DNA of 57,720 nt from Kiritimatiellia bacterium (GTDB lineage Bacteria > Verrucomicrobiota > Kiritimatiellia > RFP12 > UBA1067). The translations under genes and the position numbers were made by a program. Under the pieces are notes generated by a model. The model was not told the origin of the DNA and made no database searches. It saw only the letters and a list, made by a program, of their open reading frames with translations. Where the stretch lies: positions 1 through 57,720 of the forward strand of contig JAFSTA010000142.1 in assembly GCA_017450695.1 (NCBI GenBank). Direction: 5' to 3'. Below are positions 18,689-26,646 of this stretch, piece by piece. Within the stretch, counting starts at the first letter, position 1; every line of letters starts with the position of its first letter.

Positions 18689-19660
18689 ATGACAGAAATC
18701 ACCAGACTAAACACTTCGATTACCTCGGCGACAGCTACCCGGCAGAGCGAGACGCAGGGATTGGGCAAGCCGCAGGGAACCGCGAAACCCTTGTTGGGCG
18801 GGACCTCGCTGACCGTGACGACGGCACTTTCGGGTGACCTTGAGAAGCTTGTGGCGCGGGTCAAGGACGAGACGCAGAACACGCGTCTGGCACTGACGCT
18901 CGGTTCGCTCAACACGCTGAACGAGGCGTTGACGGACGTGCAGAAACGGAAACTGGCGGAACTCGATACGCTAGACCAGCAGCTGAAGGGGCTGAACGGC
19001 GACCTCGAATCGTTGCAGGCGGATTTCGAAACGAAGACCTCTTCTTCGCAACTGATGGAGTTGAAGATTCAGGAACTGGAGGCGGCGGTCGAACGCGCCA
19101 TCCAGGAGGGGAAGGATCACAACGAGGCGGTTCGCAAGGCGAAGGAGACGCGTGACCGCGACCAGGAGAAGCTGGATCGGCTGAAGAACGCGGAGACGAA
19201 GGACGAGGCCGCGATCGCGACCGCCGAAAACGCGCTCGCCTCGTCCCAGGCCGCGCTGGACGCGGCGGTTGCCGTCCAAAGCGGAGACGCCGCCAAGATC
19301 CAGTCCGCGCAAAACAACCTGACTGCCGCGCAGACCCAGAAGAGCGAGCTGGACAACCAGATTGCCGGTATCAAGCAGGACATCACTGCTGTCCAGAATC
19401 AGATCGCCTCCGTCGATCAGCAGATGGCGGATTGTCTCGCCTCGCTTGGCGACAAGGCGCTCAACAACATCGCGGCGACCTTGCGCCAGGTGGCGGACGC
19501 GTTCGGCGGGACGGAAGAGACGCAGTCGCCCGCCGACCAGAAGAAGGAGGAGGCGAAGGAACTTGCGAACAACCCGTTGAACATCATCCGTGAAGCGCTC
19601 GACCGGCTGGATGAGGCGATCACGCAGACGGTCGGCGAGAATCGCGAAGTGATGGTCTAG
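18689..19660 (+). CDS. Coiled-coil T3SS protein, candidate needle-tip or secreted substrate, 323 aa
   Basis: The protein has a Ser/Thr-rich N-terminus without a Sec signal, typical of T3SS substrates, then long coiled coil from about residue 50 to 255 (for example LDQQLKGLNGDLESLQADF), and a helical C-terminal 70 residues. It is Ala/Gln/Glu-rich and has no membrane segment. It sits directly upstream of the translocator chaperone and the two translocators, the place occupied by the tip protein (LcrV/IpaD class) in other systems. I infer a hydrophilic translocator or tip-like substrate; an effector is an alternative. GTAGAACGGAG precedes the ATG. A hairpin follows the stop. Confidence 0.65.
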   Translation: MTEITRLNTSITSATATRQSETQGLGKPQGTAKPLLGGTSLTVTTALSGDLEKLVARVKDETQNTRLALTLGSLNTLNEALTDVQKRKLAELDTLDQQLKGLNGDLESLQADFETKTSSSQLMELKIQELEAAVERAIQEGKDHNEAVRKAKETRDRDQEKLDRLKNAETKDEAAIATAENALASSQAALDAAVAVQSGDAAKIQSAQNNLTAAQTQKSELDNQIAGIKQDITAVQNQIASVDQQMADCLASLGDKALNNIAATLRQVADAFGGTEETQSPADQKKEEAKELANNPLNIIREALDRLDEAITQTVGENREVMV

Positions 19661-19670
19661 GAAAGGCTCG

Positions 19671-19694
19671 CGGTACGGCCGGGTGGCCGTATCG
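19671..19694 (+). promoter_or_regulatory. Intercistronic hairpin in the translocator operon
   Basis: CGGTACGGCC, the loop GGGT and GGCCGTATCG pair over 10 bases with one G-U. No T-run follows, so it is more likely an mRNA stability or processing element than a full terminator. Confidence 0.5.
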
Positions 19695-19732
19695 GTTCAT
19701 TCACAAAAACAGGTACAGAAAGGAAGACTCAA

Positions 19733-20239
19733 ATGGCACAGATCACGCAGACGGAAATCGCAGAGGCCGCGAAGAAATTCATGGACGGAGCGACGATCAA
19801 GGAACTCAAGGGCATCACGAATGACGAGATGGAGGCGGTGTATTCTCTCGCCTTCAACTACTACCGCACGGGGCGGTATGACGAGGCGGAGAAACTGTTC
19901 AACTTCCTTGCTTTATTCGACCACCTGAACGCGAAGTTCTGGATCGGTGTCGGTGCGGTGCGTCAGGTGAAGAAGGATTTCTCCGGCGCGGTGCAGGCGT
20001 ACGGGTATGCCTCATTCCTCGACCTGAACAATCCGCGTCCGCAGCTTCATGCCGCCGAATGCTTCCTCGCCATGGGCGACAAGCGGAATGCGGCGAGCTC
20101 GTTGGAGGCGTTGGATGCCTACTGCCCGAAAGACACGGAAGTGGGACGCGAGTATCGTGCCAAGGCGGCGGAGCTGCGTAAGCTCATCGGCGAGGATGCC
20201 TTCGCTGAACTGGCGAAAGATGATGAAAAAACTGCGTAA
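19733..20239 (+). CDS. sycD: SycD/LcrH/SicA-type translocator chaperone, 168 aa
   Basis: This is a class II T3SS chaperone that holds the hydrophobic translocators in the cytoplasm before secretion. The length (168 aa) is the family norm. Three tetratricopeptide repeats are visible from about residue 35: LAFNYYRTGRYDEAEKLFN, then the ALFDHLNAKFWIGVGAV unit with the family's typical aromatic pattern, then AYGYASFLDLNNPRP and the third repeat. It lies upstream of SctE and SctB, its expected clients. A Shine-Dalgarno AAAGGAAG precedes the ATG. Confident family assignment; client binding is inferred from context. Confidence 0.92.
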   Translation: MAQITQTEIAEAAKKFMDGATIKELKGITNDEMEAVYSLAFNYYRTGRYDEAEKLFNFLALFDHLNAKFWIGVGAVRQVKKDFSGAVQAYGYASFLDLNNPRPQLHAAECFLAMGDKRNAASSLEALDAYCPKDTEVGREYRAKAAELRKLIGEDAFAELAKDDEKTA

Positions 20240-20341
20240 CCTTTCGAGTTCTCGCGTGTAAACAGGGAGAACGAACGATGACGGGAATGCGGGGAGATGG
20301 GGAACCCTCCGTGCTACCGGATGATTCAAAAGGAGAAAACC

Positions 20342-21412
20342 ATGTCTGGAGAGATGACAATCAATAGTGCCTCGATGGGTCGCCAGGGTCAGATCGATCA
20401 GGTCGAAACGATGTCGAAGGGACTCGGAATTTCCGCAAAGACGGCGGAGGCCGTGAAGGAGATCGCCGGAATCCTGGCCGGACGCAATGTCACGGTCAAC
20501 ACGAACACGGTTTCCGCGAGGCTGGAGACCGGAACGCCCAACGGCGCGACGGGCGTGCCTTCGCTGGACAACCCCGCCGATCTGAAGGCTCTCGAGGAAA
20601 ATCTGGAGAAGCTGCTCGCCTACCTGCAGCTCGACAACGAGGAACGCCAGGCGGAGATGGCGAAGGAGCGCATCGAGGTCAACAAGGAATCCTTGCAGAC
20701 CGAGCACAAGGAGCGTTCAGACAAGATCAAGGAGTCTTTGGACAAGATGGAAGAGGCCGCCAAGTCCCGTTTGGTGAACCGGATCTTCGGTTGGCTCGGC
20801 GCGATCATCGCGGTTGCGGCCGCGATCGTCACGACGGTCGTGACGGGCGGCGCGGCGGCGGCGTTCGCGATCGCCGGTGCGGCGGTCGCCGTCGCGTCGC
20901 TGGTCCTGAGCGAGACGGGGGCGATGGACAAGATCACGAATGCGCTGGCGGAGCATCTGCAAGACAAGTACGGGCTGTCGAAAAGCACGGCGCAGATCCT
21001 GGCGGCGCTCACCATCAACCTTTCGATCATGGCGATTTCCCTCGGCTGCAGCGTGGGCGGCATGATCGCCGGAGCGGCACAGGTTGGCAGGGCGGTTTCG
21101 GAAACGATCCGGACGGTCGCCAAGGTCGTCCAGTCCTGCACCCAGATCGGCAGCACGGCGGTCGGGCTGGGGTCGATGGCGGCGGGCGCGGCCTCGACGG
21201 TCACGAATTACAAGTCTCAGACGGCCCAGGCGGACGTGACGGAACTCGAGAAGATCATGCTGATGCTGCAGGAGCGTCTGGACGAGAGCGAGGAGGAGCT
21301 GGAGGCGATTCTCGAAGCGATCCAGAACAGCATCGGGCAGATTGCGGAACTTCTCGCTTCCGAGACGGATACGCAGTCCGAGATCGCGACGCAGATTGGC
21401 CAGATGGCGTAG
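20342..21412 (+). CDS. sctE: T3SS major hydrophobic translocator SctE (YopB/SipB-like), 356 aa
   Basis: This protein is expected to insert into the target-cell membrane and form the translocon pore with SctB. It has a polar N-terminus, a coiled coil at about 82-140, two strongly hydrophobic helical segments (about 149-189, rich in Ala/Val/Ile, and about 219-247) separated by an amphipathic hairpin, and a C-terminal coiled coil (about 295-350). This two-membrane-hairpin layout is the YopB/IpaB/SipB pattern. It is smaller than SipB but close to YopB. AAAAGGAG before the ATG at 20342 decides the start. A strong hairpin lies in the gap to sctB. Confidence 0.85.
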   Translation: MSGEMTINSASMGRQGQIDQVETMSKGLGISAKTAEAVKEIAGILAGRNVTVNTNTVSARLETGTPNGATGVPSLDNPADLKALEENLEKLLAYLQLDNEERQAEMAKERIEVNKESLQTEHKERSDKIKESLDKMEEAAKSRLVNRIFGWLGAIIAVAAAIVTTVVTGGAAAAFAIAGAAVAVASLVLSETGAMDKITNALAEHLQDKYGLSKSTAQILAALTINLSIMAISLGCSVGGMIAGAAQVGRAVSETIRTVAKVVQSCTQIGSTAVGLGSMAAGAASTVTNYKSQTAQADVTELEKIMLMLQERLDESEEELEAILEAIQNSIGQIAELLASETDTQSEIATQIGQMA

Positions 21413-21425
21413 GGAGTTGGGAATA

Positions 21426-21452
21426 CGCGCGGCCGGAATCCCCGGCCGCGCG
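21426..21452 (+). promoter_or_regulatory. Strong 11-bp hairpin between sctE and sctB
   Basis: CGCGCGGCCGG, a 5-base loop and CCGGCCGCGCG pair perfectly. It ends 18 bases before the sctB ATG and has no T-run. It could tune the ratio of the two translocators or protect the upstream mRNA. Confidence 0.6.
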
Positions 21453-21470
21453 AGAAACAAGGAGCTGAAC

Positions 21471-23225
21471 ATGAGCATGCAAGTCACGAACAACGCAGCG
21501 GTGAACTGGGGACAGCTGCTGAGCGAAGTCAACAGGGCCTCCGGCGGCGAGTCGGCGCAGGCTGTCACGAATGACAACCGGGCGGTCACGTTCACGATGG
21601 AGGTGAACGGCGCGGCCACGACCGTCACCTTCAATGTCCCGGACGATTTGGAACTGCCGTCGACGGTGGATCTGCCGGCGATCGATACCCTGGTTTCAAA
21701 ACTTTCGGGCGATTCCTTCAACCTGTCGCAAGATCAGATCGCGGCATTCAAGACCACGGTCACGGCGACCTACAACAAAATGGCGGGCACTCTCGGCCAG
21801 GTGCAGTCGGCGTCAACGAAGAGCGTGATGTTCGACCTGTACCAGCTGATGGCGCTGCTGGTGGAGGTGGCGCAGAGCCAGCGCGACGCGGCGCGCGAGA
21901 TGCGGAGCACGGAAAACCAGATGCTTCAATCCGCGATCCAGTCGCAGGCCGACGCCCAGCGCGACGCGGCGATGGTCGGGTTGATCGTGGGCGTGACATG
22001 CGGCGCCGTCTCGGCGCTCGTTTCGGCGGGCACGATGGTCGGCCAGATGGCCGCCACCCATTCCCAGAACGCCGCGATCAACAACTCCGGCGTGAAAGCG
22101 GCGCAGAACAACGTCGCGATGGTGAAGAACGCGGACACCTTGCAGCACGCCAATGCCCAGCTCACGAGCGTCACGAACGAAGTCGGTGGGGATGTCTCGC
22201 AGAGCGTGAGGACACGGATCGACCAGCAGGTGCAGGTGCAGAAGGACGCGTTTACCGGCGCGCGGACAGAGGTGGGGAACAAGCAGACGGCGTTGACGGA
22301 TGCGCAGACTGCCCGGACGGACGCGATAGCGACCGCGGCGGATGCGCAAACCGCTGTGGACCAGGCGCAGACCGCGTTCACGCAGGCGAAGTCCCAAGTC
22401 CTGTCGGAGGGCATCCAGCTGCCGCCCGACGAAGTCCAGCCGGTGGCGATCGGGGAAGGCGAGAACGCGGCCGCGCAAGCGCGCGATGCCTACGTCAACA
22501 ATTGCGGGGCCGCCGGGAAAGAACCGAATCAGGCGATACTCGACAAGTACGGGCAGGCGATCGATGCCGAGACCGCGCTGGACCATGCGAAAACCTCGAA
22601 GACCGAAGCGGATACAGCCGTTGCGGATGCTGAAAAGGGCGTGACGGACGCAGAAACCGACCTGAGCAAAGCGCAAGGCAAGCTTGAGGATGCGCGTGTC
22701 AACTACCGCGCCGCCTTGAAGACCGCCGCGGAAGGGTACGAGACGACCTACGAGAGCGCGCTTTCGCGGGAAGCCCCGAAAGCCGAGGTCGATGGCGCCC
22801 AGAAAGACATGAAGATGGCGCGCGCCTACGTGAACCGCGAGCTGGCGCAGGATGGCGTGACCACTTCGGTGGAACATCGCCGGGACGTGGCGGCGGCCAA
22901 GTTCAACGCGGACGAGGTGGCGAAAGACCTGAACCTGAACGCGGACTATCAAAAGGCGACGCGGCGCATGGAGGTGCTCTCCGGAGTCAACTCCATCAAC
23001 GTGGCGATCGGCAACATGCTTCAGAGCATGTCGCAGAGCATCTCCAGCATGATGGGAGCCGAGGCTACGCGCATGGGCGCGGAGCAGGAGGCGGAGAAGG
23101 AGGCGCTCGACCAGACCAAGGACCTGTTCTCGCAGGCCCAGAATGTCGTGGATGCCGCCATCCAGCTGTTGAACGCCATCGGGGCCGCCGAATCGCAGTC
23201 GATGCGCGACGCGATCCAGGCGTAG
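21471..23225 (+). CDS. sctB: T3SS second translocator SctB (YopD-like), 584 aa
   Basis: The segment about residues 115-195 matches the YopD/EspB pattern: MFDLYQLMALLVEVAQSQRD, then a Gln/Ala-rich helix and one hydrophobic segment (GLIVGVTCGAVSALVSAGTM). After this comes a long Ala/Asp/Thr-rich coiled coil (about 235-470) not found in YopD, which is about 306 aa, and a C-terminal helical region with MLQSMSQSISSMMGAE. I infer the minor translocon component. The extra length is unusual. AAGGAGCTGAAC precedes the ATG at 21471. It closes the translocator operon and is followed by a long inverted repeat. Confidence 0.8.
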   Translation: MSMQVTNNAAVNWGQLLSEVNRASGGESAQAVTNDNRAVTFTMEVNGAATTVTFNVPDDLELPSTVDLPAIDTLVSKLSGDSFNLSQDQIAAFKTTVTATYNKMAGTLGQVQSASTKSVMFDLYQLMALLVEVAQSQRDAAREMRSTENQMLQSAIQSQADAQRDAAMVGLIVGVTCGAVSALVSAGTMVGQMAATHSQNAAINNSGVKAAQNNVAMVKNADTLQHANAQLTSVTNEVGGDVSQSVRTRIDQQVQVQKDAFTGARTEVGNKQTALTDAQTARTDAIATAADAQTAVDQAQTAFTQAKSQVLSEGIQLPPDEVQPVAIGEGENAAAQARDAYVNNCGAAGKEPNQAILDKYGQAIDAETALDHAKTSKTEADTAVADAEKGVTDAETDLSKAQGKLEDARVNYRAALKTAAEGYETTYESALSREAPKAEVDGAQKDMKMARAYVNRELAQDGVTTSVEHRRDVAAAKFNADEVAKDLNLNADYQKATRRMEVLSGVNSINVAIGNMLQSMSQSISSMMGAEATRMGAEQEAEKEALDQTKDLFSQAQNVVDAAIQLLNAIGAAESQSMRDAIQA

Positions 23226-23291
23226 AACGGAATGGCCCGGATGGAACAGCTAGGACACTCGGGATAGGTCTTGGCTATAGCTTGAACCGAT

Positions 23292-23321
23292 GTTGCCAGT
23301 TCCCAATCGGGAATTGGCAAC
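23292..23321 (+). terminator. 13-bp inverted repeat after the translocator operon
   Basis: GTTGCCAGTTCCC, loop AATC and GGGAATTGGCAAC pair over 13 positions with one G-T. It lies 66 bases after the sctB stop and probably ends or stabilises the operon mRNA. The right arm motif recurs twice at about 23694-23720, so it may also belong to a dispersed repeat. Confidence 0.5.
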
Positions 23322-23375
23322 GTTTCCGTAATGGCGACAGCTATGCGTCAATACGCGGATTGGTTCGCGGTGCGC

Positions 23376-23413
23376 GTTCGCGAACGCCGTCAGGCGCGAA
23401 CGAATCCGTTTGT
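23376..23413 (+). repeat. 38-bp direct repeat, copy 1
   Basis: This segment is identical to 23621-23658, 245 bases away. It starts GTTCGCGAAC and contains an internal inverted pair GTTCGCG/CGCGAAC. It lies in the 830-base gap between sctB and the next T3SS genes. Confidence 0.75.
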
Positions 23414-23448
23414 CATTGTGGTGGACAATAATGTCGGCAACGTTCATG

Positions 23449-23473
23449 GGAGGGCGCGTGTCCTCACGCGCCG
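23449..23473 (+). repeat. 25-bp palindromic dispersed repeat, copy 2
   Basis: Exact inverse copy of 17985-18009, containing GGCGCGTG/CACGCGCC around a 4-base loop. Here it is followed by a second small hairpin, GTTCCC...GGGAAC. Confidence 0.65.
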
Positions 23474-23620
23474 TGTTCCCGGCGGCTGGGAACAGCCGCC
23501 CTCCCGGACAGGGAATACCGTCATCGGCTCTGGCCGGCACAATAATCAATCTCAGGAAGAGACGGAGGCAATGAATAACAAATGGATTTGTTCGCCGCTA
23601 ATGCGGCTCACGGCATTGGA

Positions 23621-23658
23621 GTTCGCGAACGCCGTCAGGCGCGAACGAATCCGTTTGT
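23621..23658 (+). repeat. 38-bp direct repeat, copy 2
   Basis: Second copy of the 38-bp repeat at 23376. Only two copies exist in the window, so it is not a CRISPR array. Confidence 0.75.
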
Positions 23659-23940
23659 TCATTTTCGGTCGCCGTCGGGCACGAGGGGTGATTGGGAATT
23701 GGCAACATTGGAATTGGCAACACTCCACGACAATGGCAACATTCTCCAAGGTGTCTCGATGAACGTTCACGCGCGAGGCGCGGACGATCCGCTTGGCTGC
23801 TCCCCTGCCGTTTGATTTCCGGGCGCCTGCGCCAGCCTCCTCCATGCACCCTCCTGTTCCCTGCATCCAGCCGCCTGCAGACCGTTTCCCGCTGCCTGTT
23901 TCCGGCATCCCGCAGTGTCACGAAAATGGTAATTTCCCTC

Positions 23941-23969
23941 TTGCGGGGAAGTGGTGCGGGGAGTATAAT
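23941..23969 (+). promoter_or_regulatory. Sigma70 promoter of the four-paralogue cluster
   Basis: TTGCGG (23941-23946) and a perfect TATAAT (23964-23969) are spaced exactly 17 bases, about 85 bases upstream of the GTG at 24055. Confidence 0.65.
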
Positions 23970-24054
23970 GAATGCGTCTTTTGCGTTGTGTCAGGCTGAA
24001 TTTCCCGGAGAGGTCTGCGCGCGACGGGATTTGGGTTGGCAGATTGGAGTGTTC

Positions 24055-24636
24055 GTGAGCAACTTGATAACTGCGAATGTGATAAACGGTGCGGATGTGT
24101 ACGGTGTGCGCCAGATGCAGTACACCGTCGATGGCATTGCCGGGCAGGACTATACGGCGGCGTTGATCGCCGCGTCGTTCAGGCAGGCTACCGCGATCGA
24201 AGAGTCGGCGTCATCCTACATGGAGGTCGTGCGGCAGCGCCAGTCCAAGGTCTCCGACCTGGGCGAAATCCTCTCGGTGCTGGCTATGGCGGTCGCCAGC
24301 ATGGATCCCGACGGACCGGAACCGGGCGACAAGAGCGAACGGTCCGATTCGATGGACACCTACTTTCGGCGGGTGATCGATATTTGCGACAAGTACAGCA
24401 TCAGTATGAATGTCCAGACGCAATCGTCGCACTACTACATGACGCGCGGAGATGTGATGAATGCGCAGAACGACATCCAGTACACCATGGATATGGAGGA
24501 CAACAATCTGCAGCAGGACCTGGTGGCGTTGCAGAGTTTCCTCGCCAAGCGCGACAATGCCTTCTCGACGGCCGCCAAGCTGGTGAAGAAGTCGCAGAAT
24601 GCGTCCGCGGAGACGATCGGGAACATGGGCGGGTAA
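24055..24636 (+). CDS. EspA/SseB-like T3SS protein, paralogue 1, 193 aa
   Basis: This is the first of four tandem related proteins. It has no Sec signal. It shares with its neighbours an N-terminal helical block (AALIAASFRQATAIEESASSY then VRQRQSKVSDLGEILSVL in two parts) and a C-terminal block LQSFLAKRDNAFSTAAKLV. The pattern of a central variable region flanked by N- and C-terminal helices, with a final coiled-coil helix, resembles the EspA/SseB filament proteins and the LcrV/IpaD tip proteins; that is inference from pattern, not a proven homology. The GTG start is chosen because TGGAG lies six bases upstream and homology to the paralogues begins close by. It is promoter-proximal in its own unit. 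Confidence 0.6.
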   Translation: MSNLITANVINGADVYGVRQMQYTVDGIAGQDYTAALIAASFRQATAIEESASSYMEVVRQRQSKVSDLGEILSVLAMAVASMDPDGPEPGDKSERSDSMDTYFRRVIDICDKYSISMNVQTQSSHYYMTRGDVMNAQNDIQYTMDMEDNNLQQDLVALQSFLAKRDNAFSTAAKLVKKSQNASAETIGNMGG

Positions 24637-24683
24637 GGAGAGACGGAAGGCGCGAGAAAGGAATTGGCAGAGGAGGATTCGGT

Positions 24684-25313
24684 ATGGGCACTATTCAGAA
24701 TGTTTCGGTGGCGCAGGATGTCGCGCAGGCTTGGGGCATCAATGTCTATGAGTACAAGATGGACAACAGGCAGGTGGATTTCCAGGACCTGATGATCGCC
24801 GTCAGCGAGAAGCGCGCCGTGACGGTGGAAGGCGAGGTCGTGCCGATGACGCAACGGATCCGCGCCCGCAACAAGTACCTGGACGATCTTGGCGCGGCGC
24901 TGTCGGAGCTGACCAAAATCCAGGCGAGTTTTGACAATGACGATTCCGGCTCGCGGGACATGAAGGGTGACTGGATGACGGACACGACCGGTTCGCTGCT
25001 GGAAAACAAGCTCGGATTCAGCTGCAGCCATTACAGCAGCAAGCCGACGAGCGGCTGGGACAATGACGAGCGCCCCGGTTTCTACTACGGTTCGTGGGGA
25101 AACTCGGACGCGCACTACAGCGCCAACAAGATGACGATCGAGGGCATGATCCAGAAGGTGAAGTCCACGATCGACGGGTTGAACAACCAGTCGCAGACGG
25201 ATATGTCCCGACTCCAGTCGCTGGTGGACCGCCGGGACGAGTCGTATTCGACCGCGACGAACCTGATGACAAACGTGAGCGACACGCGCGGCAACCTGAT
25301 CCGGAACCTGTAG
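24684..25313 (+). CDS. EspA/SseB-like T3SS protein, paralogue 2, 209 aa
   Basis: The second member keeps the N-terminal block (VDFQDLMIAVSEKRAV, RARNKYLDDLGAALSELTKI) and the C-terminal block (MSRLQSLVDRRDESYSTATN). Between them lies a Gly/Tyr/Trp-rich variable stretch (GWDNDERPGFYYGSWGN) absent from the others, the sort of region exposed at the tip or surface in EspA/IpaD-class proteins. AGGAGG precedes the ATG at 24684. It follows paralogue 1 after 47 bases. The function as tip or filament subunit is inferred. Confidence 0.6.
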   Translation: MGTIQNVSVAQDVAQAWGINVYEYKMDNRQVDFQDLMIAVSEKRAVTVEGEVVPMTQRIRARNKYLDDLGAALSELTKIQASFDNDDSGSRDMKGDWMTDTTGSLLENKLGFSCSHYSSKPTSGWDNDERPGFYYGSWGNSDAHYSANKMTIEGMIQKVKSTIDGLNNQSQTDMSRLQSLVDRRDESYSTATNLMTNVSDTRGNLIRNL

Positions 25314-25389
25314 GGAAGGCGGGGACGGAAGGCCGACGGGTGCATGGGCTGGATAGGCGAAGAGTGAAGAGAGCGGGAAAGGAGACACG

Positions 25390-25905
25390 ATGGCGATAGA
25401 GTCGGTTGAGATCGCGACGAACAGGTACGCGCCGTTGCAGAACGCGGCGATCAATCTGTATTCGACGGAGTTTGCGAGCGGGTTGACGCTGGGGCAGCTC
25501 ACGATCGCCGTCTGCATCCGCACCGCGGCGGTCTATGAAAGCCAGAGCGTGCTCAAGATGAACACGATGACCTCCGGTTCCCAGCTTCTCGACGACGCGG
25601 CCTTTTGGCTGCAGAAAATCGCGGACGGATCGGCGGGCTGGACGAACGCCCGTGATTTTCTCGTGAACCGGATGGAAATCCCGGACAGCGAACTCCCCGA
25701 TGGCCTCGACACCTTCGACAAGCGGATGCAGGCCGCCGCGGCGCTCAAGAACAAGATGGATACGCTCGCGCAGTCCCAGCAGGAAGACATGATCGACCTG
25801 CAGACATTGGTGAACCGGCGGGACGTGGCGTATTCCACGTCCTCCAACGTGGTCCGGACGCTGGGCACGTCCATGAGCGGAAACGCGCAGAATTTCCTGG
25901 GGTAG
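25390..25905 (+). CDS. EspA/SseB-like T3SS protein, paralogue 3, 171 aa
   Basis: The shortest member. N-terminal block LTLGQLTIAVCIRTAAVYES corresponds to SseB's hydrophobic first helix; the C-terminal block reads MIDLQTLVNRRDVAYSTSSN. The central variable domain is small. AAAGGAG lies before the ATG. It lacks a Sec signal and is probably exported by the T3SS. Position 76 bases after paralogue 2 suggests one mRNA for all four. Confidence 0.6.
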   Translation: MAIESVEIATNRYAPLQNAAINLYSTEFASGLTLGQLTIAVCIRTAAVYESQSVLKMNTMTSGSQLLDDAAFWLQKIADGSAGWTNARDFLVNRMEIPDSELPDGLDTFDKRMQAAAALKNKMDTLAQSQQEDMIDLQTLVNRRDVAYSTSSNVVRTLGTSMSGNAQNFLG

Positions 25906-25949
25906 AAGAAGTGGTTTGTGCTGAATGAGTTTTGCAGAGGAGAAATGAG

Positions 25950-26582
25950 ATGAGTATCGGAGTGGTGACGTTCGATCTTTCGATGAAAAGCCCGGAGACG
26001 GGTGAGTATCTCTCCGCCAAGACCTACACGGTGGATGGCGTGAACAATGTGGACGGTACGCCGCGCCAGCTTTCCATCGGGCAGCTGGTGATGGCGATCT
26101 GCCTGCAGCGCGCATCCGAACTGGAGGCGTCTGTCATCCGGCTGATGGACGAGATGAACGCGACCTCCGCGCAGCTGGAGGCGATGACCGAGATCGAGCA
26201 GCAGCTTGTCGATTGGGCGGATGACGCGGCGGCGAACACGGACCACACGTATAACGACTTGAGGACCACCTACATTTTGACGGACGGCTCGCCGTATATG
26301 AACCAGAGTTATTACACGTTCCTGACAAGCAATGACATGCAGGTGATCGACTCGGATTACCACTATGTCCGCTTTCAAGGCTCCCCGGATTCCGATGACA
26401 TCATGTACGAGGACCTGGTCTCGAATCTCGAGGCAAAGATGGACGAGCGGAACAGTTTCAGCCAGCAGAAGATGATCGAGCTGCAGTCGCAGACCAACAA
26501 GCGCGACCAGACCTACGACATGATTTCCAACATCCTGAAGAGTATCAATCAGGTGCTGACCGGAAACGTGAACAACATGTAA
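25950..26582 (+). CDS. EspA/SseB-like T3SS protein, paralogue 4, 210 aa
   Basis: The last member has N-terminal block LSIGQLVMAICLQRASELEAS, a Tyr/Asp-rich variable centre (residues about 95-145) and C-terminal block MIELQSQTNKRDQTYDMISN, ending ILKSINQVLTGNVNNM. AGAGGAG before the ATG at 25950 decides the start. The shared ends and different middles of the four proteins indicate duplication followed by diversification. I infer extracellular tip or filament parts, or a set of alternate subunits. Confidence 0.6.
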   Translation: MSIGVVTFDLSMKSPETGEYLSAKTYTVDGVNNVDGTPRQLSIGQLVMAICLQRASELEASVIRLMDEMNATSAQLEAMTEIEQQLVDWADDAAANTDHTYNDLRTTYILTDGSPYMNQSYYTFLTSNDMQVIDSDYHYVRFQGSPDSDDIMYEDLVSNLEAKMDERNSFSQQKMIELQSQTNKRDQTYDMISNILKSINQVLTGNVNNM

Positions 26583-26646
26583 AATGAAAAAGTCAAATGG
26601 TTAAAAGGTTGAATTGGGTTGAGAGGAGATCTGGGTAGAAGAAGGA

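Larger units (their letters stand above)
23226..23940. other. Repeat-rich non-coding gap inside the T3SS locus
   Basis: I see no gene. The gap holds the 13-bp inverted repeat, two copies of a 38-bp repeat, one copy of the 25-bp palindrome and two GGAATTGGCAAC units. The composition fits accumulated small mobile or palindromic elements between two transcription units. Confidence 0.6.

Noticed and set aside
21813..22952. Minus-strand open frame of 379 codons inside sctB
   Set aside because: Antisense to the sctB coiled coil, Arg/Val/Leu-rich, no ribosome binding site.
23376..23658. CRISPR-like direct repeats
   Set aside because: Only two 38-bp copies with a 207-base interval and no cas genes.
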